Below are positions 14,072-21,208 of a stretch of DNA of 30,579 nt, in pieces; positions within the stretch are counted from its first letter, which is position 1; each line of letters starts with the position of its first letter. Both the position numbers and the translations under genes were made by a program. Below the pieces are notes generated by a model that saw nothing but the letters and a program-made list of their open reading frames with translations, did no database searches and was not told where the DNA came from. Origin of the DNA: a virus; IMG/VR virus record IMGVR_UViG_3300037487_001176, positions 1 to 30,579 of that record; one strand, 5' to 3'.

Positions 14072-14773
14072 ATGGCCGTTGTTATCTCACTCTTTGGCGG
14101 CGTTGGGAGCCAGTTTTTTGACAACAACGGCGTGCCGTTGTCGGGTGGCCTGATCTACACCTACGAGGCCGGCACCACGACCCCGACGGCGACGTACACA
14201 TCTTCGACCGGCGTCACGCCGCACGCAAACCCTATCGTGCTGGACTCGGCGGGGCGCGTTAATGAAATTTGGCTGGACGATCAGACAGCCTACAAATTTG
14301 TGCTGAAGACCTCGACGGGCATCACGATTGCGACTTACGACAACGTGTACGGCCCGGCGGCCAGTTTCAGCCCCGTCGTAGACGGCGATCTGTACGTCAA
14401 CGGCAACGCCTACATCAGCCAGCGCGTAGCCATTGGCGGCACGAGTTCCGCGGTCAAACTGTCTATCCTGTCCACTGATGCCGTGCTGATACCCGTAGGG
14501 ACCACTGCGGAGCGCCCCACGGGCGCTGCGGGGTATTTGCGGTTCAACACCACCCAGGCCGCGTTTGAGGGCTACAACGGCTCGGCGTGGGGTTCTATCG
14601 GCGGCGGCGCTACGGGCGGCGGCACCGACCAGATGTTCTTCTTAAACGGCCAAACGGTGAACAACAGCTACTCAATTCCCAGCGGTCAGAACGCCGGTAC
14701 CTTTGGCCCCATTTCGGTTGCCAGCGGCGCGACCGTAACCATCCCCTCTGGTTCCACGTGGACGGTGACATAA
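14072..14773 (+). CDS. Tail fibre/spike N-terminal-type protein
   Basis: The product has 233 residues. Residues 11-100 (FFDNNGVPLSGGLIYTYEAG, then TPTATYTSSTGVTPHANPIV, then YKFVLKTSTGITIATYDNV) form a virion-anchoring domain I know from many phage fibres and spikes. The rest is a Gly/Thr-rich beta region with LRFNTTQAAFEGYNGSAWGS, a motif common in fibre shafts. No lyase or depolymerase domain follows, so this is a short fibre or the anchor for other fibre chains. GAGG lies upstream of the ATG. Confidence 0.8.
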   Translation: MAVVISLFGGVGSQFFDNNGVPLSGGLIYTYEAGTTTPTATYTSSTGVTPHANPIVLDSAGRVNEIWLDDQTAYKFVLKTSTGITIATYDNVYGPAASFSPVVDGDLYVNGNAYISQRVAIGGTSSAVKLSILSTDAVLIPVGTTAERPTGAAGYLRFNTTQAAFEGYNGSAWGSIGGGATGGGTDQMFFLNGQTVNNSYSIPSGQNAGTFGPISVASGATVTIPSGSTWTVT

Positions 14774-14774
14774 G

Positions 14775-15413
14775 ATGCCAGTTAAGCTGAACTCATCCGG
14801 CGGCGGTTCCGTCACGCTGACAACGCCAAGCACGGCGGTCGATTATACCGCTACGTTCCCGGCCAATACGGGGAATGTGGTGACAGATGGCGCAACCCAG
14901 ACGCTGACCAATAAGACGCTCAGCAGCCCGTTGGTTATGGGCGCAAGCGTTATCACATCAGGTACGGCGCAGGTCAGCACCAGCGGCACCAACATTGACT
15001 TTACCGGCATCCCGTCATGGGTAAAACGGGTGACGGTGGTGTTCAACGGCGTCAGCACGAACGGGACAAGCGCGCTCCTTGTACAGCTTGGGGATTCTGG
15101 CGGCATTGAAACCACAGGATACGTTTCAACAAGCCTTCAGATGTCAACTGCGGCAGGAATTGTCGATAGTTCAACTGCTGGGTTTATTATCCGATCTGCG
15201 ACGGCAGCAAATTTGTTTTCTGGGTCTATGGTAATTATGAATATCACCGGAAACGACTGGGTTTCAAATCATGTGGTAAAACAATCAACGACCGCTATTG
15301 CTGGCGGCGGCGGCGATAAATCCCTTTCAGCTACCCTCGACCGCGTTCGCATTACCACCGTCGGCGGCACCGACACCTTTGATGCGGGCAGCATCAACAT
15401 CCTGTACGAGTGA
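14775..15413 (+). CDS. Tail fibre protein, paralogue A
   Basis: The product has 212 residues. The N-terminus includes VTDGATQTLTNKTLSSPLV (residues 36-54), a frequent fibre shaft repeat. Residues 62-99 form a block (SGTAQVSTSGTNIDFTGIPS, then WVKRVTVVFNGVSTNGTS) that is 35 of 38 identical to the gene at 16394-17014. The last 22 residues (VRITTVGGTDTFDAGSINI and LYE) match that gene with one difference. Between these blocks the two proteins are unrelated. The middle is therefore the likely receptor-contact part. Confidence 0.8.
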   Translation: MPVKLNSSGGGSVTLTTPSTAVDYTATFPANTGNVVTDGATQTLTNKTLSSPLVMGASVITSGTAQVSTSGTNIDFTGIPSWVKRVTVVFNGVSTNGTSALLVQLGDSGGIETTGYVSTSLQMSTAAGIVDSSTAGFIIRSATAANLFSGSMVIMNITGNDWVSNHVVKQSTTAIAGGGGDKSLSATLDRVRITTVGGTDTFDAGSINILYE

Positions 15414-15423
15414 GGACTAGGAC

Positions 15424-15957
15424 ATGCCGATCATCATTTCTGGCTCCACTGGCATTTCAGGTGTTGACGGCACCGTTGCGACGCCCGCCGTGCAGGGCGC
15501 GGACACCAACACGGGCATCTACTACCCGGCGGCGGATCAGGTCGCGCTGTCAACTAACGGCGCGCAGGCTATGCTTGCGACGACGGCGGGTGTGACCATT
15601 GCGGGTAATCTGTCGTTCGACTCCGGTTATGGTTCTGCTGCGGTGGCGTATGGTTGCCGCGCGTGGGTAAACTTTAACGGCACCGGAACGGTTGCCATTC
15701 GTGCAAGCGGTAATGTCACTAGCATTACGGATAATGGAACAGGGGAATATACGCTTAATTTTACTACGGCGCTGCCCGATGCAAATTATTCTGTCGTAGG
15801 AAGTTGCGGCACCGGCGCGGCAGGAAACGATGATTTTAATCTATCCACTAACTTTAATGCGGCTCCAACAACGACAACAGCGCGCGTTGGTTCTCAGCGG
15901 GCGAATACAGGCGTTGCAACGGATGCTGCGTACATTTCTGTCGCTATTTTCCGCTGA
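15424..15957 (+). CDS. Tail fibre protein with common C-terminal domain
   Basis: The product has 177 residues. The N-terminus MPIIISGSTGISGVDGTVA and TNTGIYYPAADQVALSTNGA are standard phage fibre shaft motifs. The C-terminal domain (YGCRAWVNFNGTGTVAIRAS, then LPDANYSVVGSCGTG) is a widespread fibre tip module. GAGGACTAGGAC precedes the start. It is another separate fibre chain in the cluster, alongside paralogues A and B. Confidence 0.8.
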   Translation: MPIIISGSTGISGVDGTVATPAVQGADTNTGIYYPAADQVALSTNGAQAMLATTAGVTIAGNLSFDSGYGSAAVAYGCRAWVNFNGTGTVAIRASGNVTSITDNGTGEYTLNFTTALPDANYSVVGSCGTGAAGNDDFNLSTNFNAAPTTTTARVGSQRANTGVATDAAYISVAIFR

Positions 15958-15969
15958 AAGGGTAATCTA

Positions 15970-16161
15970 ATGAATCAACGTATTATATACCCAACAGACG
16001 AAGGCGGCGTTGCCGTTATCATTCCTGCACCTGAGTGCGGCCTGACGATTGAAGAAATCGCGGCCAAGAATGTGCCTGCGGGTAAGCCGTTTAAGATTGT
16101 GGATGTGGCGGATATTCCGTCAGATCGTACCTTCCGAGCCGCTTGGGAGTACAGCGAATGA
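15970..16161 (+). CDS. Small conserved protein of the fibre cluster
   Basis: The 63-residue product begins MNQRIIYPTDEGGVAVIIPA and ends FKIVDVADIPSDRTFRAAWE plus YSE. This small acidic protein commonly accompanies phage fibre genes. The IPSDRTFRAAWE ending is its signature, and its role (perhaps fibre assembly) is unproven. AAGGG lies upstream, and its stop overlaps the next start (ATGA), indicating a coupled pair. Confidence 0.75.
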   Translation: MNQRIIYPTDEGGVAVIIPAPECGLTIEEIAAKNVPAGKPFKIVDVADIPSDRTFRAAWEYSE

Positions 16162-16391
16162 TCACCGTCAACATCGACAAGGCCAAGGCCATCGCCCACG
16201 ACCGTCGCCGTGCGGCCCGTGCGGAGGAGTTTAAGCCGCATGATGAGATCATCATGAAGCAAATCCCTGGTGCTGACGCTGCGGCGGCAGAGGCTGCCCG
16301 CGCGACCATCCGCGCCAAGTATTCTGATATGCAGAGCCAGATTGAAGCCGCTGCCACGCCCGACGAAATCAAGGCCGCTTTAGGAGCCTAA
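16158..16391 (+). CDS. Small helical partner protein of the fibre cluster
   Basis: The 77-residue product begins MITVNIDKAKAIAHDRRRAA. It continues with a helix containing EEFKPHDEIIMKQIPG and ends in ATPDEIKAALGA. It is fully helical and charged, and is typical of a small protein found paired with the preceding one next to fibres. I chose ATG 16158 (GGGAG upstream) over an in-frame ATG 15 bases earlier. A fibre-assembly chaperone role is conjecture. Confidence 0.75.
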   Translation: MITVNIDKAKAIAHDRRRAARAEEFKPHDEIIMKQIPGADAAAAEAARATIRAKYSDMQSQIEAAATPDEIKAALGA

Positions 16392-16393
16392 AC

Positions 16394-17014
16394 ATGTCCA
16401 CCTTGCAAGCCACGAACCTCAAGCACGGCAGCAGCGCCAGCAACAACATCGTGCTGGACGCGAGCGGCAACACGACCATCAGCGGCGCAGCGACGTTCAG
16501 TGGTGCTGTCACAACGGGCGTTGGCGCGCTTTATCCTTTGGTATCCGGCACAGCGCAGGCCAGCACCAGCGGCACCAGCATCGACTTCACCGGCATCCCG
16601 TCATGGGTGAAGCGGGTGACGGTGATGTTTAATGGGGTATCAACAAATGGCACTTCCAACGTACGAGTGCGGATAGGTCCATCAGGTGGTGTAGAAACTT
16701 CTGGTTACCTAGGCGCATCCATTACTTGTTTATCAACTAGCGTTAATACACAAGCTTTTACCGCAGGGTTTGATTTTTATGACGGAGGCGCGGCGGCAGC
16801 GGTGCGAAATGGCGTAATGATTCTCGCGCTGCTTGACTCCAGCACAAACACTTGGACCGCTTCGGCCAACCTTGGGCAGTCAGATGCAGCCCGTTTTATT
16901 GGTTTGGGCGGATCAAAGCCTCTAGCCGGTGCGCTGTCTATAGTTCGCATCACAACTGTCAACGGCACCGACACCTTTGATGCTGGTAGCATCAACATCT
17001 TGTATGAGGGCTAA
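16394..17014 (+). CDS. Tail fibre protein, paralogue B
   Basis: The product has 206 residues. The N-terminus (STLQATNLKHGSSASNNIVL) is a shaft motif different from paralogue A. Residues 51-88 (SGTAQASTSGTSIDFTGIPS, then WVKRVTVMFNGVSTNGTS) and the terminal VRITTVNGTDTFDAGSINI block are nearly identical to paralogue A. The stretch between them (about residues 89-183) differs. It is preceded by TTAGGAGC. This arrangement suggests module duplication followed by replacement of the centre, giving the phage alternative fibre chains. Confidence 0.8.
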   Translation: MSTLQATNLKHGSSASNNIVLDASGNTTISGAATFSGAVTTGVGALYPLVSGTAQASTSGTSIDFTGIPSWVKRVTVMFNGVSTNGTSNVRVRIGPSGGVETSGYLGASITCLSTSVNTQAFTAGFDFYDGGAAAAVRNGVMILALLDSSTNTWTASANLGQSDAARFIGLGGSKPLAGALSIVRITTVNGTDTFDAGSINILYEG

Positions 17015-17017
17015 GAT

Positions 17018-17356
17018 ATGGCCGTAACTGTTACCGTCCTGATCCCAGCCAAGACTGCGGAAAACACGCAGACGACGCAGTACACCTCCAACGGTGTCAC
17101 GACGATCATCGACAAGTTCACCGCAACCAATTACACCGGCACGGCCGCGACGATCAGCATCAACTTGGTGACGGGCGCCGGCGCTGCCGGCAACGACAAC
17201 CTGATTGTCCAGAACAAGACGCTGCAAGCGGGCGAGACCTACACCTTCCCTGAGATCGTGGGCCAGGTGCTGTCACCCAGCGGGTTCATCTCCACAATCG
17301 CCGGCACGGCGTCGGCTATCAACATGCGCGCCAGCGGGCGCCAGGTGACGCAGTGA
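17018..17356 (+). CDS. Beta-rich phage protein after the fibre genes
   Basis: The 112-residue product begins MAVTVTVLIPAKTAENTQTT and is strand-rich throughout (TATNYTGTAATISINLVTGA, then LQAGETYTFPEIVGQVLSPS). The pattern resembles a small beta-sandwich found in phage virions near fibres. No catalytic residues stand out. Its stop overlaps the GTG start of the hydroxylase gene (GTGA), so the enzyme behind it is translated with virion proteins. Confidence 0.65.
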   Translation: MAVTVTVLIPAKTAENTQTTQYTSNGVTTIIDKFTATNYTGTAATISINLVTGAGAAGNDNLIVQNKTLQAGETYTFPEIVGQVLSPSGFISTIAGTASAINMRASGRQVTQ

Positions 17357-17895
17357 GGCATTTTCTCTGCATAGCTGATCAAGTTGATGTTACACCAGTC
17401 CTTCGGGAGCTAGCCGTCCAACCTGAATTGTGGGACCAAAATACGCTTCGCACACAGCACCCGAACACAGCCCACAGCGCTGTCAGCGACATTTGGTTGT
17501 GGTTTAACGAAGTGTCTGACGATGTGTCGGCGGTGGCCAACGACATTCAAACGCGGCCTTACCCGGCGTGGGGCGCTCTGCCGTCCTTGCGGCGGCTGGT
17601 GTTGGACCTGATCCGCCGCGTGGACGGCGTGCAGCTAGGCCGCGTAATCGTCACCAAACTGCCGTCGGGTGCCATCATAACACCCCACGTTGACCGCGGC
17701 GCCCCGGCGGAATTTTACACCCGGTATCAAATTGCGTTACAGTCGCGCCCCGGCTCGTTGTTCCACTGCGAAGACGAAACGGTCAACTTTCGCCCCGGCG
17801 AAGTTTGGTGGGTCAACAACCGCGTAACGCACTCCGTTGTTAACAACAGTGACGACGACCGGATCGTGTGCATCGTGGATATTCGGAGCGCATAG
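17353..17895 (+). CDS. 2OG-Fe(II) dioxygenase, aspartyl/asparaginyl beta-hydroxylase type
   Basis: The 180-residue protein has an HxD...H iron-binding facial triad: IITPHVDRGAP gives H112 and D114, and WVNNRVTHSVVNN gives H160. R170 in DDDRIVCIVDIR is in the position that binds the 2-oxoglutarate carboxylate. GSLFHCEDETVNFRPGEVWW between them matches the Asp/Asn hydroxylase family (PF05118 type). Enzymes of this family hydroxylate Asp/Asn (or other) side chains in proteins. The substrate here is unknown. It starts at GTG 17353 overlapping the previous stop and is followed within 2 bases by an acetyltransferase gene. Confidence 0.85.
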   Translation: MRHFLCIADQVDVTPVLRELAVQPELWDQNTLRTQHPNTAHSAVSDIWLWFNEVSDDVSAVANDIQTRPYPAWGALPSLRRLVLDLIRRVDGVQLGRVIVTKLPSGAIITPHVDRGAPAEFYTRYQIALQSRPGSLFHCEDETVNFRPGEVWWVNNRVTHSVVNNSDDDRIVCIVDIRSA

Positions 17896-17896
17896 C

Positions 17897-18352
17897 GTGA
17901 TCACGGCGCAGGTCGAACCTTGGAGCGAGTTTGTTAAAGACGCGGTAGAGCTATTTCCCGCGCACTGGGAAGAATTGGCGCTGAACAAAGACAAGGTGCC
18001 GCTGTCCGTTCAACACGATGTATACCTAGCGTACGAGGCCGCAGGGCAGACGCTTGTTGTGACCCTTCGGCAGAAAGGCCGGTTGGTCGGATACTTTGTT
18101 GGGTTCGTGTCGCCGGCGCTGCACTACAGCACCTGCTTGACCTTGCAAATGGACATTTTCTGGACCCATCCCGACATCCGCGGACGCATGGAAGGTGTAA
18201 AACTCTTTAGAGCAGTGGAAGCTGAGGCCAAGCGCCGCGGCGTCCAGCGCATCTTTTATGGGTCCAAATTGCATAAAGACGCTTCTCGGCTGTTTGAGTA
18301 TTTGAAAATGGAGCCGGTTGAGGTGTATTACACCAAGTGGATTGGAGACTGA
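17897..18352 (+). CDS. GNAT-type N-acetyltransferase
   Basis: This 151-residue protein starts at GTG 17897 with GGAG 8 bases upstream. The GNAT pattern is visible: strands TLVVTLRQKGRLVGYFVGFV (residues 52-71), LQMDIFWTHPDIRG (83-96), the acetyl-CoA loop region RGRMEGVKLFRAVEAEAKRR (95-114), then VQRIFYGSKLHKDASRLFEY. The P-loop is a degenerate RGRMEG in place of canonical Q/RxxGxG/A. I recognise similar acetyltransferases between the fibre and ejection genes of other podophages. The substrate is unknown. The hydroxylase directly upstream makes joint modification of one target plausible. Confidence 0.75.
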   Translation: MITAQVEPWSEFVKDAVELFPAHWEELALNKDKVPLSVQHDVYLAYEAAGQTLVVTLRQKGRLVGYFVGFVSPALHYSTCLTLQMDIFWTHPDIRGRMEGVKLFRAVEAEAKRRGVQRIFYGSKLHKDASRLFEYLKMEPVEVYYTKWIGD

Positions 18353-18356
18353 CGCT

Positions 18357-19148
18357 ATGGTCGCAGCAGCAGCTATTGTAGGTGGCGCCGCCTTAATCGG
18401 CACAGTCGGCAGCATGTACGCGGCGGACAAAGCGGCAGGAGCGCAGAAGAGAGCCGCGCGCGACGCGGCTGCTGCTACCTCCGAGGCCGCGCAACAGTCC
18501 ATCGACGCCCAGGAGCGGATGTTCGGCAAACAGGTCGAACTGCAAGAGCCGTTTCGCCAAGCCGGCCTGTCCGCGCAAAACAGGCTGATGGATTATTTGG
18601 CTTTAAGCGAAAATAAAACCGCGCCCGGCTATGGTAAATACGCCCGCGACTTTAGCATGGCCGACTATACTGCCGACCCCGGCTACGGGTTTCGTGTCAG
18701 CGAGGGCATGAAGGCGCTTGAACGGTCAGCGGCCGCGCGCGGCGGCCTGCTGTCGGGCGCCACACTGAAAGGCATTACGCGGTTTGGGCAGAACACGGCG
18801 TCTGAAGAGTACCAGAACGCGTTCAACCGCTACCAGGTGAACCGCGCCAACCAGCTTAACCCGCTGCAAAGCCTTATGGGCGCGGGCCAGACCAGCGCAA
18901 ACGCTCTGACTTCGGCGGCCGGCCAAACCGGCGCCGGGATGGGCAGCACTTACATGGGTATGGGTGCCGGCCTGTCAAACGCTGCGCTGGCCGGGGGCGC
19001 TGGCCGCGCGTCCGGCTACATAAACATGGCCAACGCATTAAACCAGGGCCTTAGCACCGGCGCCAATCTGTACATGCAGGGGCAGTATCTCGGCGGGGTA
19101 AACGAGCTTAACGCAGCTAGAACTGCGTATTACAACCGCCAGGTGTAA
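18357..19148 (+). CDS. DNA ejection / internal virion protein 1
   Basis: The product has 263 residues. An N-terminal hydrophobic, Gly/Ala-rich segment (VAAAAIVGGAALIGTVGSMY) could insert in membrane. An Ala/Gln/Arg helical stretch follows, then the family-like block YGFRVSEGMKALERSAAARG (about 102-121), GGLLSGATLKGITRFGQNTA and EYQNAFNRYQVNRANQLNPL. I recognise this as the phage DNA-transfer protein type located after fibres and before the lysozyme-containing ejection protein. The C-terminus is Gly/Ala-rich. GGAG precedes ATG 18357. Confidence 0.75.
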   Translation: MVAAAAIVGGAALIGTVGSMYAADKAAGAQKRAARDAAAATSEAAQQSIDAQERMFGKQVELQEPFRQAGLSAQNRLMDYLALSENKTAPGYGKYARDFSMADYTADPGYGFRVSEGMKALERSAAARGGLLSGATLKGITRFGQNTASEEYQNAFNRYQVNRANQLNPLQSLMGAGQTSANALTSAAGQTGAGMGSTYMGMGAGLSNAALAGGAGRASGYINMANALNQGLSTGANLYMQGQYLGGVNELNAARTAYYNRQV

Positions 19149-19159
19149 GGAGATAGCGC

Positions 19160-21208
19160 ATGTCCGGTTCCTTCCCTCCTTTGCCTGAACTCCGGCCTTT
19201 TCAGGCGCCTAATCTTGTAGCAATGTCCAGCGCTATGCAGGAGCAATCGCTAAACGCAATGCGCGAACGGGCGTTGATGGGTAACGAGCAGGAGCTTACA
19301 AACCTGCGGCGCGTGGTGGCCGACCCAAATTTTGATATTAACGCGCCCGGCGCAACAAACCGTATCTTATCGGCGGCCCCGCGCAGCGGCGCGCAAACGG
19401 TTCAAGCGCTGATGGCCGCGCAAAATCAGCGCCGGCTGGCGGAAGGCGCCGGCCTTGAAAACGCCGTTAAACTTACCCAATCATTTCGGGATTTGCTTCC
19501 TACTGCCACTGCGGAAAACTACCCCGCAATTCGCGCGGCGGCGCTCGCGGCGGTGCCCGGTTGGGCGCCTTCGTGGCCTGAAAATTACGACGCAGACGCG
19601 GTTCGGGCGCTTATGCAAAAGGCGGACGACAAACTTAAAGAATACGGCGTTACTATCACGGCGACGCAAGGCGGCACTGGTGCGTTTGCTTCGCCGACAG
19701 TGCTGCCCCGCGGTGCCGCGCCTTTACAAGGCCCGACGTTTTACCCCGCCGAAAGCATCCCCGCCGCGCCGGCGCCGACCGCGCCCGGCGCCCCCGCTCC
19801 ACGCGCCGAGGCGCCGTCTTTGGGTGACCCAGGCCGCGACATGGCGGCGGCCATGTTGCGCCGCAGCGAAGGTTTCCGCCCCGAACCGTATTTTGACCGC
19901 ACGGCCTTCCGCACGGGCTACGGCAGCGACCAAATTACGACGGCGGATGGCCGCGTCGTGCCGGTGACGCAAGGCACCCGCGTGACGCAGGAAGACGCCG
20001 AGCGCGACCTAGCCCGGCGCGTCCCCGAGTTTGAGCGGCGCGCAGCGGCAGCGGTGGGCGAGGAACGGTTTGCGGCGCTGCCGCCGAACGTCCGCGCTGC
20101 GTTGATCTCCGTGGCGTATAACTACGGCACGCTGCCAGGCCGCATCCGTAACGCGGTGCAGTCCGGCGACGTGGATGCCATCGCCGCCGCCGTCGAAGGG
20201 TTGGCTGGCGATAACCAAGGCATCAACGCGCGCCGCCGCAGCGAGGAAGCCGCGGTCATCCGCGGCGCTAACGCTATGGCGCCAAACGCCGCGCCTGCCA
20301 ACGCCATGCTGGCGCCACCGGACGCGGCGGTGGTGCCACGACCATTAAGCCCAGTTGAGTTTCCGGGGGCTCCAAGGCCAGCCTCATTAAGCGAAGCTGA
20401 TTTGCTTAAGCGCATACGGGACGTGCAACAGAAAGAAGCCGAAGCCCTTATGCTTGCAGATGTTCAACGTCAAACGGCGGCAGCGCGCATAGCGGAAGAA
20501 GCCGATAAGGCGCGGGGCGTTGCCCAAGCCCAGGCCCAGGTGCGGGGCAACTTGCCGCCGCCTCCCGCTGGCTATCGGTACAACCAAGATTTTACTGCTT
20601 TTGAACCTGTTCCTGGCTCGCCTCAAGCCCAAGCCGTAACCGAACGGCGCGGCGCGCAAGTCGCGGCGGCCAACGTTGTGACACGCGACATTGACCGCAT
20701 TTTGGAAAGATTGGACACGGCGGTTCTTCCCGTAACTGGCATGGGCGCGCCTACAATGGCCGCGCTGGTGGGCGGTTCGCCGGCCGCTGACGTTGCAGAA
20801 CTGCGGAAAACTATTGAAGGCAACATCTCGTTTAACAAACTAAATGAGTTGCGCCAGCAAAGCCCAACCGGCGGTGCGTTGGGCAACGTGACCGATAAAG
20901 ACCTAGAGTTGTTAAAAACAACACTGGGCAGTTTAAACCAAAACCAATCGCCGCGGCAGTTCCGCGAAAACCTGTTAAACCTCCGCAACGCGTTTATGGA
21001 GGTTATCCACGGGCCTAACTTTAGAGATGTGGCGCCCCCGGCGCGCGAACCCCCGGCGCCGGAACGGTTGCCCGGCCGCCGCGGCGCACCGCCGACTGGT
21101 AACCGGCCTACGCTTGAGCAGTTTCTTGAACGCGCGCGCCCGGCAAACCCTAACGCGTCAACCGAAGACCTTACCTCCTATTACAACCGCACTTATGGGG
21201 GCCGCTGA
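19160..21208 (+). CDS. Ejection protein with embedded T4-type lysozyme (GH24)
   Basis: The product has 682 residues. The N-terminal helical region (1-190) is followed by a Pro/Ala linker. Residues 225-370 form a GH24 muramidase: AAMLRRSEGFRPEPYFDRTA then FRTGYGS carries E237, D246 and T252, the same spacing as the E11/D20/T26 triad of T4 lysozyme. LPPNVRAALISVAYNYGTL fits the family's second half. The C-terminal half is a long helical region (IDRILERLDTAVLPVTGMGA, then LRKTIEGNISFNKLNELRQQ). It probably travels in the capsid and opens peptidoglycan locally during DNA ejection. AAGGAGATA is a strong ribosome-binding site. Confidence 0.88.
   Translation: MSGSFPPLPELRPFQAPNLVAMSSAMQEQSLNAMRERALMGNEQELTNLRRVVADPNFDINAPGATNRILSAAPRSGAQTVQALMAAQNQRRLAEGAGLENAVKLTQSFRDLLPTATAENYPAIRAAALAAVPGWAPSWPENYDADAVRALMQKADDKLKEYGVTITATQGGTGAFASPTVLPRGAAPLQGPTFYPAESIPAAPAPTAPGAPAPRAEAPSLGDPGRDMAAAMLRRSEGFRPEPYFDRTAFRTGYGSDQITTADGRVVPVTQGTRVTQEDAERDLARRVPEFERRAAAAVGEERFAALPPNVRAALISVAYNYGTLPGRIRNAVQSGDVDAIAAAVEGLAGDNQGINARRRSEEAAVIRGANAMAPNAAPANAMLAPPDAAVVPRPLSPVEFPGAPRPASLSEADLLKRIRDVQQKEAEALMLADVQRQTAAARIAEEADKARGVAQAQAQVRGNLPPPPAGYRYNQDFTAFEPVPGSPQAQAVTERRGAQVAAANVVTRDIDRILERLDTAVLPVTGMGAPTMAALVGGSPAADVAELRKTIEGNISFNKLNELRQQSPTGGALGNVTDKDLELLKTTLGSLNQNQSPRQFRENLLNLRNAFMEVIHGPNFRDVAPPAREPPAPERLPGRRGAPPTGNRPTLEQFLERARPANPNASTEDLTSYYNRTYGGR

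Larger units (their letters stand above)
14958..17008 (+). repeat. Duplicated fibre module (two pairs of near-identical blocks)
   Basis: Block 1 at 14958-15071 and 16544-16657 encodes 38 residues, 35 identical. Block 2 at 15345-15410 and 16943-17008 encodes 22 residues, 21 identical. Third-position differences are numerous in both blocks, so the duplication is not very recent. The sequence between the blocks within each gene is unrelated. The conserved ends could serve as recombination handles. Confidence 0.75.

Noticed and set aside
14775-17014. Diversity-generating retroelement acting on fibre genes
   Set aside because: No reverse transcriptase or template repeat is present. The paralogues differ in whole segments, without the adenine-specific substitutions expected.
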